Below, in pieces: positions 8,881-22,200 of a DNA stretch of 30,330 nucleotides. The DNA is from Nemertoderma westbladi (Eukaryota; Xenacoelomorpha; Nemertodermatida; Nemertodermatidae), in the NCBI GenBank assembly GCA_032718475.1, contig JAUCBJ010004664.1:1-30330 (forward strand). The letters are read 5' to 3'. Made by a program: the position numbers and the translations under genes. Numbering within the stretch: position 1 is the first letter of the stretch; the number at the start of each line of letters is the position of its first letter. Under the pieces are notes generated by a model, which did not search any database, was not told where the DNA came from, and saw nothing but the letters and a program-made list of their open reading frames with translations.

Positions 8881-9162
8881 GTTAGAACACGTCCGGTGTG
8901 TTTGCCGGGCTATGAATCAGTCCTACCAGTTCCACCACACCACTATTAATTCCAGCAAGGTGTAATTCTATAGGACATGCAATAGTGTTAGGCCCTAGAG
9001 TAATAAGACAGCTTGCTTATTGTTTATAATGTAAGTTATAATATTTCTTAAAAATTGGGTCGCCTCCACGCCTAAAATATATTACTTTTAATACACAAAT
9101 TTTCTGTTAATACCTGCCTGTGAACAATCCTCTGTGTACCTTTGGGTTGGGGTGCAGATTAA

Positions 9163-9182
9163 GGGGGGGGGGGGGGGGGGGG
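9163..9182 (+). repeat. Poly-G run (G20)
   Basis: Twenty G, the longest of the four runs, preceded by the G-rich stretch TTTGGGTTGGGG (about 9141-9152). Confidence 0.95.
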
Positions 9183-9615
9183 TTGAAAGCGAGCAACTTT
9201 CCCCTCTTATGATTTATTTGTGGTTTGGTTAATTTCTTAAATGGAGATTTTGGGTTGGACTTGGAATTGCTCTATTTTAATTTGTATCTCATAACTGAGC
9301 CTCGTGCTGCGCGAAGGCCCCACGAACGTGTACTTTACAGATGTAGTATTTTTTCAATTGATTGGATAGAAACAAACATTGATGGTTTAGTTATTATAGT
9401 TATTGTGATTTCATCATGTATTGGGAAATGTTACTATAATACGTATTTACTCAGATAATTATTTCAAAATGTAAATTTGTTACAATTAGTATTCCACCCC
9501 CGGAACTCACACCATCCGGTTTATTATATATCCTCACATATTAAATAGCGATTGGGATTACAGAGATACTTTGGTTTATCTTTTAATTATCTTTTGTTCG
9601 GGATGCAACCCCCAC

Positions 9616-9745
9616 CTGTAACACCTTGGTTTACCTTTCAGCTCTCCTTTCTGATGGATGGAGTCGCCTCAGTATCCCAGCTGTAACACCTTGGTTTACC
9701 TTTCAGCTCTCCTTTCTGATGGATGGAGTCGCCTCAGTATCCCAG
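9616..9745 (+). repeat. 65-bp tandem duplication across a splice acceptor
   Basis: Positions 9616-9680 and 9681-9745 are identical. Each copy begins CTGTAACACCTTGG, includes the acceptor TTTACCTTTCAG and the first 39 bp of the exon, and ends at CCCAG. The exon therefore has two acceptors, ending at 9641 and 9706. From the first acceptor the coding frame runs LSFLMDGVASVSQL and then meets a TAA at the start of the second copy. From the second acceptor it reads on without a stop. Confidence 0.95.
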
Positions 9746-9868
9746 CTGTTCAGGAATCAGCCTCATCTATCTGTGATTGTTTATGGACCGGATCCGGTTC
9801 TTCCAATGTTTACAGATCCTAATGAGTTGAGATTCTTCGGCAAAGACGATATTTATTTAATCATACAA
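9707..9868 (+). CDS. Plexin-like receptor, exon running into the next IPT domain (exon 5 of window)
   Basis: From the second acceptor (ends 9706) the frame reads LSFLMDGVASV, then HLSVIVYGPDPVLPMF, then DPNELRFFGKDDIYLIIQ. It closes the IPT domain begun in the exon at 6881 and opens another; the Y-x-PDP-x4-F transition is plexin-like. The 3' end is uncertain because the minisatellite starts here. Candidate donors are CAA|GTGGGT at 9869, GTGG|GTAGAC at 9873 and GTGG|GTAGGT at 9921. The last uses the same GTAGGT hexamer as two other exons of this gene and is reached in frame through one 48-bp unit. The 9873 and 9921 choices keep the same phase. The in-frame stop comes at 9926. The remainder of the gene (further IPT domains, membrane segment, cytoplasmic part) would lie beyond the window. 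Confidence 0.75.
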
Positions 9869-10925
9869 GTGGGTAGACAAACATTGTGTGATCGTGGCGT
9901 TTATTTAATCATACAAGTGGGTAGGTAGACAAACATTGTGTGATCGTGGCGTTTATTTAATCATACAAGTGGGTAGGTAGACAAACATTGTGTGATCGTG
10001 GCGTTTATTTAATCATACAAGTGGGTAGGTAGACAAACATTGTGTGATCGTGGCGTTTATTTAATCATACAAGTGGGTAGGTAGACAAACATTGTGTGAT
10101 CGTGGCGTTTATTTAATCATACAAGTGGGTAGACAAACATTGTGTGATCGTGGCGTTTATTTATTCATACAAGTGGGTAGGTAGACAAACATTGTGTGAT
10201 CGTGGCGTTTATTTAATCATACAAGTGGGTAGGTAGACAAACATTGTGTGATCGTGGCGTTTATTTAATAATACAAGTGGGTAGGTAGACAAACATTGTG
10301 TGATCGTGGCGTTTATTTAATCATACAAGTTGGTAGACAAACATTGTGTGATCGTGGCGTTTATTTAATCATACAAGTGGGTAGGTAGACAAACATTGTG
10401 TGATCGTGGCGTTTATTTAATCATTCAAGTGGGTAGGTAGACAAACATTGTGTGATCGTGGCGTTTATTTAATCATACAAGTGGGTAGGTAGACAAACAT
10501 TGTGTGATCGTGGCGTTTATTTAATCATACAAGTAGGATAACAAACATTGTGTGATCGTGGCGTTTATTTAATAATACAAGTGGGTAGACAAACATTGTG
10601 TGATCGTGGCGTTTATTTAATCATACAAGTGGGTAGGTAGACAAACATTGTGTGATCGCGGCGTTTATTTAATCATACAAGTGGGTAGGTAGACAAACAT
10701 TGTGTGATCGTGGCGTTTATTTAATCATACAAGTGGGTAGGTAGATAAACATTGTGTGATCGTGGCGTTTATTTAATCATACAAGTGGGATAACAAACAT
10801 TGTGTGATCGTGGCGTTTATTTAATCATACAAGTGGGTAGGTAGACAAACATTGTGTGATCGTGGCGTTTATTTAATCATACAAGTGGGTAGACAAACAT
10901 TGTGTGATCGTGGCGTTTATTTAAT

Positions 10926-13900
10926 CATACAACATTGTGTGATCGTGGCGTTTATTTAATCATACAAGTGGGTAGGTAGACAAACATTGTGTGATCGTGG
11001 CGTTTATTTAATCATACAAGTGGGTAGACAAACATTGTGTGATCGTGGCGTTTATTTAATCATACAAGTGGGTAGGTAGACAAACATTGTGTGATCGTGG
11101 CGTTTATTTAATCATACAAGTGGGTAGGTAGACAAACATTGTGTGATCGTGGCGTTTATTTAATCATACAAGTGGGTAGACAAACATTGTGTGATCGTGG
11201 CGTTTATTTAATCATACAAGTGGGTAGGTAGACAAACATTGTGTGATCGTGGCGTTTATTTAATCATACAAGTGGGTAGGTAGACAAACATTGTGTGATC
11301 GTGGCGTTTATTTAATCATACAAGTGGGTAGACAAACATTGTGTGATCGTGGCGTTTATTTAATCATACAAGTGGGTAGGTAGACAAACATTGTGTGATC
11401 GTGGCGTTTATTTAATCATACAAGTGGGTAGACAAACATTGTGTGATCGTGGCGTTTATTTAATCATACAAGTGGGATAACAAACATTGTGTGATCGTGG
11501 CGTTTATTTAATCATACAAGTGGGTAGGTAGACAAACATTGTGTGATGGTGGCGTTTATTTAATCATACAAGTGGGTAGGTAGACAAACATTGTGTGATG
11601 GTGGCGTTTATTTAATCATACAAGTGGGTAGGTAGACAAACATTGTGTGATCGTGGCGTTTATTTAATCATTCAAGTGGGTAGGTAGACAAACATTGTGT
11701 GATCGTGGCGTTTATTTAATCATACAAGTGGGTAGGTAGACAAACATTGTGTGATCGTGGCGTTTATTTAATCATACAAGTAGGATAACAAACATTGTGT
11801 GATCGTGGCGTTTATTTAATAATACAAGTGGGTAGACAAACATTGTGTGATCGTGGCGTTTATTTAATCATACAAGTGGGTAGGTAGACAAACATTGTGT
11901 GATCGTGGCGTTTATTTAATCATTCAAGTGGGTAGGTAGACAAACATTGTGTGATCGTGGCGTTTATTTAATCATACAAGTGGGTAGGTAGACAAACATT
12001 GTGTGATCGTGGCGTTTATTTAATCATACAAGTGGGTAGGTAGACAAACATTGTGTGATCGTGGCGTTTATTTAATCATACAAATGGGTAGACAAACATT
12101 GTGTGATCGTGGCGTTTATTTAATCATACAAGTGGGTAGGTAGACAAACATTGTGTGATCGTGGCGTTTATTTAATCATACAAGTAGGATAACAAACATT
12201 GTGTGATCGTGGCGTTTATTTAATCATACAAGTGGGTAGGTAGACAAACATTGTGTGATCGTGGCGTTTATTTAATCATACAAGTAGGATAACAAACATT
12301 GTGTGATCGTGGCGTTTATTTAATCATACAAGTGGGTAGGTAGACAAACATTGTGTGATCGTGGCGTTTATTTAATCATACAAGTGGGTAGGTAGACAAA
12401 CATTGTGTGATCGTGGCGTTTATTTAATCATACAAGTGGGTAGACAAACATTGTGTGATCGTGGCGTTTATTTAATCATACAAGTGGGTAGGTAGACAAA
12501 CATTGTGTGATCGTGGCGAGTAGGTAGACAAACATTGTGTGATCGTGGCGTTTATTTAATCATACAAGTGGGTAGGTAGACAAACATTGTGTGATCGTGG
12601 CGTTTATTTAATCATACAAGTGGGTAGGTAGACAAACATTGTGTGATCGCGGCGTTTATTTAATCATACAAGTGGGTAGGTAGACAAACATTGTGTGATG
12701 GTGGCGTTTATTTAATCATACAAGTGGGTAGGTAGACAAACATTGTGTGATCGTGGCGTTTATTTAATCATACAAGTGGGTAGGTAGACAAACATTGTGT
12801 GATCGCGGCGTTTATTTAATCATACAAGTGGGTAGGTAGACAAACATTGTGTGATCGTGGCGTTTATTTAATCATACAAGTGGGTAGGTAGATAAACATT
12901 GTGTGATCGTGGCGTTTATTTAATCATACAAGTGGGATAACAAACATTGTGTGATCGTGGCGTTTATTTAATCATACAAGTGGGTAGGTAGACAAACATT
13001 GTGTGATCGTGGCGTTTATTTAATCATACAAGTGGGTAGACAAACATTGTGTGATCGTGGCGTTTATTTAATCATACAAGTGGGTAGGTAGACAAACATT
13101 GTGTGATCGTGGCGTTTATTTAATCATACAAGTGGGTAGACAAACATTGTGTGATCGTGGCGTTTATTTAATCATACAACATTGTGTGATCGTGGCGTTT
13201 ATTTAATCATACAAGTGGGTAGGTAGACAAACATTGTGTGATCGTGGCGTTTATTTAATCATACAAGTGGGTAGACAAACATTGTGTGATCGTGGCGTTT
13301 ATTTAATCATACAAGTGGGTAGGTAGACAAACATTGTGTGATCGTGGCGTTTATTTAATCATACAAGTGGGTAGGTAGACAAACATTGTGTGATCGTGGC
13401 GTTTATTTAATCATACAAGTGGGTAGACAAACATTGTGTGATCGTGGCGTTTATTTAATCATACAAGTGGGTAGGTAGACAAACATTGTGTGATCGTGGC
13501 GTTTATTTAATCATACAAGTGGGTAGGTAGACAAACATTGTGTGATCGTGGCGTTTATTTAATCATACAAGTGGGTAGACAAACATTGTGTGATCGTGGC
13601 GTTTATTTAATCATACAAGTGGGTAGGTAGACAAACATTGTGTGATCGTGGCGTTTATTTAATCATACAAGTGGGTAGACAAACATTGTGTGATCGTGGC
13701 GTTTATTTAATCATACAAGTGGGATAACAAACATTGTGTGATCGTGGCGTTTATTTAATCATACAAGTGGGTAGGTAGACAAACATTGTGTGATGGTGGC
13801 GTTTATTTAATCATACAAGTGGGTAGGTAGACAAACATTGTGTGATGGTGGCGTTTATTTAATCATACAAGTGGGTAGGTAGACAAACATTGTGTGATCG

Positions 13901-15240
13901 TGGCGTTTATTTAATCATTCAAGTGGGTAGGTAGACAAACATTGTGTGATCGTGGCGTTTATTTAATCATACAAGTGGGTAGGTAGACAAACATTGTGTG
14001 ATCGTGGCGTTTATTTAATCATACAAGTAGGATAACAAACATTGTGTGATCGTGGCGTTTATTTAATAATACAAGTGGGTAGACAAACATTGTGTGATCG
14101 TGGCGTTTATTTAATCATACAAGTGGGTAGGTAGACAAACATTGTGTGATCGTGGCGTTTATTTAATCATTCAAGTGGGTAGGTAGACAAACATTGTGTG
14201 ATCGTGGCGTTTATTTAATCATACAAGTGGGTAGGTAGACAAACATTGTGTGATCGCGGCGTTTATTTAATCATACAAGTGGGTAGGTAGACAAACATTG
14301 TGTGATCGTGGCGTTTATTTAATCATACAAATGGGTAGACAAACATTGTGTGATCGTGGCGTTTATTTAATCATACAAGTGGGTAGGTAGACAAACATTG
14401 TGTGATCGTGGCGTTTATTTAATCATACAAGTAGGATAACAAACATTGTGTGATCGTGGCGTTTATTTAATCATACAAGTGGGTAGGTAGACAAACATTG
14501 TGTGATCGTGGCGTTTATTTAATCATACAAGTAGGATAACAAACATTGTGTGATCGTGGCGTTTATTTAATCATACAAGTGGGTAGGTAGACAAACATTG
14601 TGTGATCGTGGCGTTTATTTAATCATACAAGTGGGTAGGTAGACAAACATTGTGTGATCGTGGCGTTTATTTAATCATACAAGTGGGTAGACAAACATTG
14701 TGTGATCGTGGCGTTTATTTAATCATACAAGTGGGTAGGTAGACAAACATTGTGTGATCGTGGCGAGTAGGTAGACAAACATTGTGTGATCGTGGCGTTT
14801 ATTTAATCATACAAGTGGGTAGGTAGACAAACATTGTGTGATCGTGGCGTTTATTTAATCATACAAGTGGGTAGGTAGACAAACATTGTGTGATCGCGGC
14901 GTTTATTTAATCATACAAGTGGGTAGGTAGACAAACATTGTGTGATGGTGGCGTTTATTTAATCATACAAGTGGGTAGGTAGACAAACATTGTGTGATCG
15001 TGGCGTTTATTTAATCATACAAGTGGGTAGGTAGACAAACATTGTGTGATCGCGGCGTTTATTTAATCATACAAGTGGGTAGGTAGACAAACATTGTGTG
15101 ATCGTGGCGTTTATTTAATCATACAAGTGGGTAGGTAGATAAACATTGTGTGATCGTGGCGTTTATTTAATCATACAAGTGGGATAACAAACATTGTGTG
15201 ATCGTGGCGTTTATTTAATCATACAAGTGGGTAGGTAGAC
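10926..15240 (+). repeat. Tandem higher-order repeat of 2,247 bp within the minisatellite
   Basis: Rare variant units recur at exactly 2,247 bp: the short CATACAACATTG unit (10926 and 13173), the first GATGGTGG unit (11545 and 13792), CAAATGGG (12084 and 14331), GGCGAGTAGG (12519 and 14766), GATCGCGG (12648 and 14895) and GATAAAC (12891 and 15138). The two copies abut, so this is a tandem duplication of about 45 units. The outer limits are approximate. Confidence 0.85.
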
Positions 15241-15300
15241 AAACATTGTGTGATCGTGGCGTTTATTTAATCATACAAGTGGGTAGACAAACATTGTGTG

Positions 15301-18300
15301 ATCGTGGCGTTTATTTAATCATACAAGTGGGTAGACAAACATTGTGTGATCGTGGCGTTTATTTAATCATACAAGTGGGTAGGTAGACAAACATTGTGTG
15401 ATCGTGGCGTTTATTTAATCATACAAGTGGGTAGACAAACATTGTGTGATCGTGGCGTTTATTTAATCATACAAGTGGGATAACAAACATTGTGTGATCG
15501 TGGCGTTTATTTAATCATACAAGTGGGTAGGTAGACAAACATTGTGTGATGGTGGCGTTTATTTAATCATACAAGTGGGTAGGTAGACAAACATTGTGTG
15601 ATGGTGGCGTTTATTTAATCATACAAGTGGGTAGGTAGACAAACATTGTGTGATGGTGGCGTTTATTTAATCATACAAGTGGGTAGGTAGACAAACATTG
15701 TGTGATGGTGGCGTTTATTTAATCATACAAGTGGGTAGGTAGACAAACATTGTGTGATCGTGGCGTTTATTTAATCATACAAGTGGGTAGGTAGACAAAC
15801 ATTGTGTGATCGTGGCGTTTATTTAATCATACAAGTGGGATAACAAACATTGTGTGATCGTGGTGTTTATTTAATCATACAAGTGGGTAGGTAGACAAAC
15901 ATTGTGTGATCGTGGCGTTTATTTAATCATACAAGTGGGTAGGTAGACAAACATTGTGTGATCGTGGCGTTTATTTAATCATACAAGTGGGTAGGTAGAC
16001 AAACATTGTGTGATCGTGGCGTTTATTTAATCATACAAGTAGGTAGACAAACATTGTGTGATCGTGGCGTTTATTTAATCATACAAGTGGGATAACAAAC
16101 ATTGTGTGATCGTGGTGTTTATTTAATCATACAAGTGGGTAGGTAGACAAACATTGTGTGATCGTGGCGTTTATTTAATCATACAAGTGGGTAGGTAGAC
16201 AAACATTGTGTGATCGTGGCGTTTATTTAATCATACAAGTGGGTAGGTAGACAAACATTGTGTGATCGTGGCGTTTATTTAATCATACAAGTGGGATAAC
16301 AAACATTGTGTGATCGTGGTGTTTATTTAATCATACAAGTGGGTAGGTAGACAAACATTGTGTGATCGTGGCGTTTATTTAATCATACAAGTGGGTAGGT
16401 AGACAAACATTGTGTGATCGTGGCGTTTATTTAATCATACAAGTGGGTAGGTAGACAAACATTGTGTGATCGTGGTGTTTATTTAATCATACAAGTGGGT
16501 AGACAAACATTGTGTGATCGTGGCGTTTATTTAATCATACAAGTGGGTAGGTAGACAAACATTGTGTGATCGTGGCGTTTATTTAATCATACAAGTGGGT
16601 AGGTAGACAAACATTGTGTGATCGTGGTGTTTATTTAATCATACAAGTGGGTAGGTAGACAAACATTGTGTGATGGATCGTGGCGTTTATTTAATCATAC
16701 AAGTGGGTAGGTAGACAAACATTGTGTGATCGTGGCGTTTATTTAATCATACAAGTGGGTAGGTAGACAAACATTGTGTGATCGTGGCGTTTATTTAATC
16801 ATACAAGTGGGTAGGTAGGCAAACATTGTGTGATCGTGGCGTTTATTTAATCATACAAGTGGGTAGGTAGACAAACATTGTGTGATCGTGGCGTTTATTT
16901 AATCATACAAGTGGGTAGGTAGACAAACATTGTGTGATCGTGGCGATTATTTAATCATACAAGTGGGTAGGTAGACAAACATTGTGTGATCGTGGCGTTT
17001 ATTTAATCATACAAGTGGGTAGACAAACATTGTGTGATCGTGGCGTTTATTTAATCATACAAGTGGGTAGGTAGACAAACATTGTGTGATCGTGGCGTTT
17101 ATTTAATCATACAAGTGGGTAGGTAGACAAACATTGTGTGATCGTGGCGTTTATTTAATCATACAAGTAGGTAGGTAGACAAACATTGTGTGATCGTGGC
17201 GTTTATTTAATCATACAAGTGGGTAGGTAGATAAACATTGTGTGATCGTGGCGTTTATTTAATCATACAAGTGGGATAACAAACATTGTGTGATCGTGGC
17301 GTTTATTTAATCATACAAGTGGGTAGGTAGACAAACATTGTGTGATCGTGGCGTTTATTTAATCATACAAGTGGGTAGACAAACATTGTGTGATCGTGGC
17401 GTTTATTTAATCATACAAGTGGGTAGGTAGACAAACATTGTGTGATCGTGGCGTTTATTTAATCATACAAGTGGGTAGACAAACATTGTGTGATCGTGGT
17501 GTTTATTTAATCATAAGTGGGATAACAAACATTGTGTGATCGTGGCGTTTATTTAATCATACAAGTGGGTAGGTAGACAAACATTGTGTGATCGTGGTGT
17601 TTATTTAATCATAAGTGGGATAACAAACATTGTGTGATCGTGGCTTTTATTTAATCATACAAGTGGGTAGGTAGACAAACATTGTGTGATCGTGGCGTTT
17701 ATTTAATCATACAAGTGGGTAGACAAACATTGTGTGATCGTGGCTTTTATTTAATCATACAAGTGGGTAGGTAGACAAACATTGTGTGATCGTGGCGTTT
17801 ATTTAATCATACAAGTGGGTAGACAAACATTGTGTGATCGTGGCGTTTATTTAATCATACAAGTGGGTAGGTAGACAAACATTGTGTGATCGTGGCGTTT
17901 ATTTAATCATACAAGTGGGTAGACAAACATTGTGTGATCGTGGCGTTTATTTAATCATACAAGTGGGATAACAAACATTGTGTGATCGTGGCGTTTATTT
18001 AATCATACAAGTGGGATAACAAACATTGTGTGATCGTGGCGTTTATTTAATCATACAAGTGGGTAGGTAGACAAACATTGTGTGATCGTGGCGTTTATTT
18101 AATCATAAGTGGGATAACAAACATTGTGTGATCGTGGCTTTTATTTAATCATACAAGTGGGTAGGTAGACAAACATTGTGTGATCGTGGCGTTTATTTAA
18201 TCATAAGTGGGATAACAAACATTGTGTGATCGTGGCGTTTATTTAATCATACAAGTGGGTAGACAAACATTGTGTGATCGTGGCGTTTATTTAATCATAC

Positions 18301-19200
18301 AAGTGGGTAGGTAGACAAACATTGTATGATCGTGGCGTTTATTTAATCATACAAGTGGGTAGGTAGACAAACATTGTGTGATCGTGGCGTTTATTTAATC
18401 ATACAAGTGGGTAGACAAACATTGTGTGATCGTGGCGTTTATTTAATCATACAAGTGGGTAGGTAGACAAACATTGTATGATCGTGGCGTTTATTTAATC
18501 ATACAAGTGGGTAGACAAACATTGTGTGATCGTGGCGTTTATTTAATCATAAGTGGGATAACAAACATTGTGTGATCGTGGCTTTTATTTAATCATACAA
18601 GTGGGTAGGTAGACAAACATTGTGTGATCGTGGCTTTTATTTAATCATACAAGTGGGTAGGTAGACAAACATTGTGTGATCGTGGCGTTTATTTAATCAT
18701 ACAAGTGGGTAGACAAACATTGTGTGATCGTGGCGTTTATTTAATCATACAAGTGGGTAGGTAGACAAACATTGTGTGATCGTGGCGTTTATTTAATCAT
18801 ACAAGTGGGTAGACAAACATTGTGTGATCGTGGCGTTTATTTAATCATACAAGTGGGATAACAAACATTGTGTGATCGTGGCGTTTATTTAATCATACAA
18901 GTGGGATAACAAACATTGTGTGATCGTGGTGTTTATTTAATCATAAGTGGGATAACAAACATTGTGTGATCGTGGCGTTTATTTAATCATACAAGTGGGT
19001 AGGTAGACAAACATTGTGTGATCGTGGCGTTTATTTAATCATACAAGTGGGTAGGTAGACAAACATTGTGTGATCGTGGCGTTTATTTAATAATACAAGT
19101 GGGTAGGTAGACAAACATTGTGTGATCGTGGCGTTTATTTAATCATACAAGTGGGTAGGTAGACAAACATTGTGTGATCGTGGCGTTTATTTAATCATAC
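15301..19200 (+). repeat. Long near-identical block, first copy (pair at 26431-30330)
   Basis: Checked landmarks recur at +11,130 bp: GATGGATCG (16671 and 27801), GTAGGTAGGC (16811 and 27941), and the CATAAG unit at 18541 (29671). Two single-base differences were noticed: 16946 A against 28076 T, and 17320 T against 28450 C. To the left, the offset drops to 11,078 (landmarks 14331 to 25409 and 14766 to 25844), exactly one 52-bp unit less. The match continues to the window end, so the second copy may run on. Confidence 0.85.
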
Positions 19201-22200
19201 AAGTTGGTAGACAAACATTGTGTGATCGTGGCGTTTATTTAATCATACAAGTGGGTAGGTAGACAAACATTGTGTGATCGTGGCGTTTATTTAATCATAC
19301 AAGTGGGTAGACAAACATTGTGTGATCGTGGCGTTTATTTAATCATACAAGTGGGTAGACAAACATTGTGTGATCGTGGCGTTTATTTATTCATACAAGT
19401 GGGTAGGTAGACAAACATTGTGTGATCGTGGCGTTTATTTAATCATACAAGTGGGTAGGTAGACAAACATTGTGTGATCGTGGCGTTTATTTAATAATAC
19501 AAGTGGGTAGGTAGACAAACATTGTGTGATCGTGGCGTTTATTTAATCATACAAGTTGGTAGACAAACATTGTGTGATCGTGGCGTTTATTTAATCATAC
19601 AAGTGGGTAGGTAGACAAACATTGTGTGATCGTGGCGTTTATTTAATCATTCAAGTGGGTAGGTAGACAAACATTGTGTGATCGTGGCGTTTATTTAATC
19701 ATACAAGTGGGTAGGTAGACAAACATTGTGTGATCGTGGCGTTTATTTAATCATACAAGTAGGATAACAAACATTGTGTGATCGTGGCGTTTATTTAATA
19801 ATACAAGTGGGTAGACAAACATTGTGTGATCGTGGCGTTTATTTAATCATACAAGTGGGTAGGTAGACAAACATTGTGTGATCGCGGCGTTTATTTAATC
19901 ATACAAGTGGGTAGGTAGACAAACATTGTGTGATCGTGGCGTTTATTTAATCATACAAGTGGGTAGGTAGATAAACATTGTGTGATCGTGGCGTTTATTT
20001 AATCATACAAGTGGGATAACAAACATTGTGTGATCGTGGCGTTTATTTAATCATACAAGTGGGTAGGTAGACAAACATTGTGTGATCGTGGCGTTTATTT
20101 AATCATACAAGTGGGTAGACAAACATTGTGTGATCGTGGCGTTTATTTAATCATACAAGTGGGTAGGTAGACAAACATTGTGTGATCGTGGCGTTTATTT
20201 AATCATACAAGTGGGTAGACAAACATTGTGTGATCGTGGCGTTTATTTAATCATACAAGTGGGTAGGTAGACAAACATTGTGTGATCGTGGCGTTTATTT
20301 AATCATACAAGTGGGTAGACAAACATTGTGTGATCGTGGCGTTTATTTAATCATACAAGTGGGATAACAAACATTGTGTGATCGTGGCGTTTATTTAATC
20401 ATACAAGTGGGTAGGTAGACAAACATTGTGTGATGGTGGCGTTTATTTAATCATACAAGTGGGTAGGTAGACAAACATTGTGTGATGGTGGCGTTTATTT
20501 AATCATACAAGTGGGTAGGTAGACAAACATTGTGTGATCGTGGCGTTTATTTAATCATTCAAGTGGGTAGGTAGACAAACATTGTGTGATCGTGGCGTTT
20601 ATTTAATCATACAAGTGGGTAGGTAGACAAACATTGTGTGATCGTGGCGTTTATTTAATCATACAAGTAGGATAACAAACATTGTGTGATCGTGGCGTTT
20701 ATTTAATAATACAAGTGGGTAGACAAACATTGTGTGATCGTGGCGTTTATTTAATCATACAAGTGGGTAGGTAGACAAACATTGTGTGATCGTGGCGTTT
20801 ATTTAATCATTCAAGTGGGTAGGTAGACAAACATTGTGTGATCGTGGCGTTTATTTAATCATACAAGTGGGTAGGTAGACAAACATTGTGTGATCGTGGC
20901 GTTTATTTAATCATACAAGTGGGTAGGTAGACAAACATTGTGTGATCGTGGCGTTTATTTAATCATACAAATGGGTAGACAAACATTGTGTGATCGTGGC
21001 GTTTATTTAATCATACAAGTGGGTAGGTAGACAAACATTGTGTGATCGTGGCGTTTATTTAATCATACAAGTAGGATAACAAACATTGTGTGATCGTGGC
21101 GTTTATTTAATCATACAAGTGGGTAGGTAGACAAACATTGTGTGATCGTGGCGTTTATTTAATCATACAAGTAGGATAACAAACATTGTGTGATCGTGGC
21201 GTTTATTTAATCATACAAGTGGGTAGGTAGACAAACATTGTGTGATCGTGGTGTTTATTTAATCATACAAGTGGGTAGGTAGACAAACATTGTGTGATCG
21301 TGGCGTTTATTTAATCATACAAGTGGGTAGACAAACATTGTGTGATCGTGGCGTTTATTTAATCATACAAGTGGGTAGGTAGACAAACATTGTGTGATCG
21401 TGGCGAGTAGGTAGACAAACATTGTGTGATCGTGGCGTTTATTTAATCATACAAGTGGGTAGGTAGACAAACATTGTGTGATCGTGGCGTTTATTTAATC
21501 ATACAAGTGGGTAGGTAGACAAACATTGTGTGATCGCGGCGTTTATTTAATCATACAAGTGGGTAGGTAGACAAACATTGTGTGATGGTGGCGTTTATTT
21601 AATCATACAAGTGGGTAGGTAGACAAACATTGTGTGATCGTGGCGTTTATTTAATCATACAAGTGGGTAGGTAGACAAACATTGTGTGATCGCGGCGTTT
21701 ATTTAATCATACAAGTGGGTAGGTAGACAAACATTGTGTGATCGTGGCGTTTATTTAATCATACAAGTGGGTAGGTAGATAAACATTGTGTGATCGTGGC
21801 GTTTATTTAATCATACAAGTGGGATAACAAACATTGTGTGATCGTGGCGTTTATTTAATCATACAAGTGGGTAGGTAGACAAACATTGTGTGATCGTGGC
21901 GTTTATTTAATCATACAAGTGGGTAGACAAACATTGTGTGATCGTGGCGTTTATTTAATCATACAAGTGGGTAGGTAGACAAACATTGTGTGATCGTGGC
22001 GTTTATTTAATCATACAAGTGGGTAGACAAACATTGTGTGATCGTGGCGTTTATTTAATCATACAAGTGGGTAGGTAGACAAACATTGTGTGATCGTGGC
22101 GTTTATTTAATCATACAAGTGGGTAGACAAACATTGTGTGATCGTGGCGTTTATTTAATCATACAAGTGGGATAACAAACATTGTGTGATCGTGGCGTTT

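Larger units (their letters stand above)
7098..9706. other. Presumed 2.6-kb intron of the plexin-like gene
   Basis: It holds no exon I can recognise. Contents from left to right: AT-rich DNA with a minus-strand ORF at 7420-7692 that I do not trust; a degraded dispersed repeat at about 7930-8880 with a GTCT microsatellite; a G20 run at 9163-9182; and the first copy of the duplicated acceptor region at 9616-9680. Confidence 0.5.

Noticed and set aside
9225-9458. Plus-strand ORF of 77 codons
   Set aside because: It has no recognisable domain. The hydrophobic end reflects AT-rich sequence, and no supporting splice signals were seen.
9626-9928. Single ORF reading across both copies of the 65-bp duplication
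   Set aside because: Its N-terminal part is out of frame with the true exon because 65 is not a multiple of three. Only the part from 9707 is the plexin-like coding frame.
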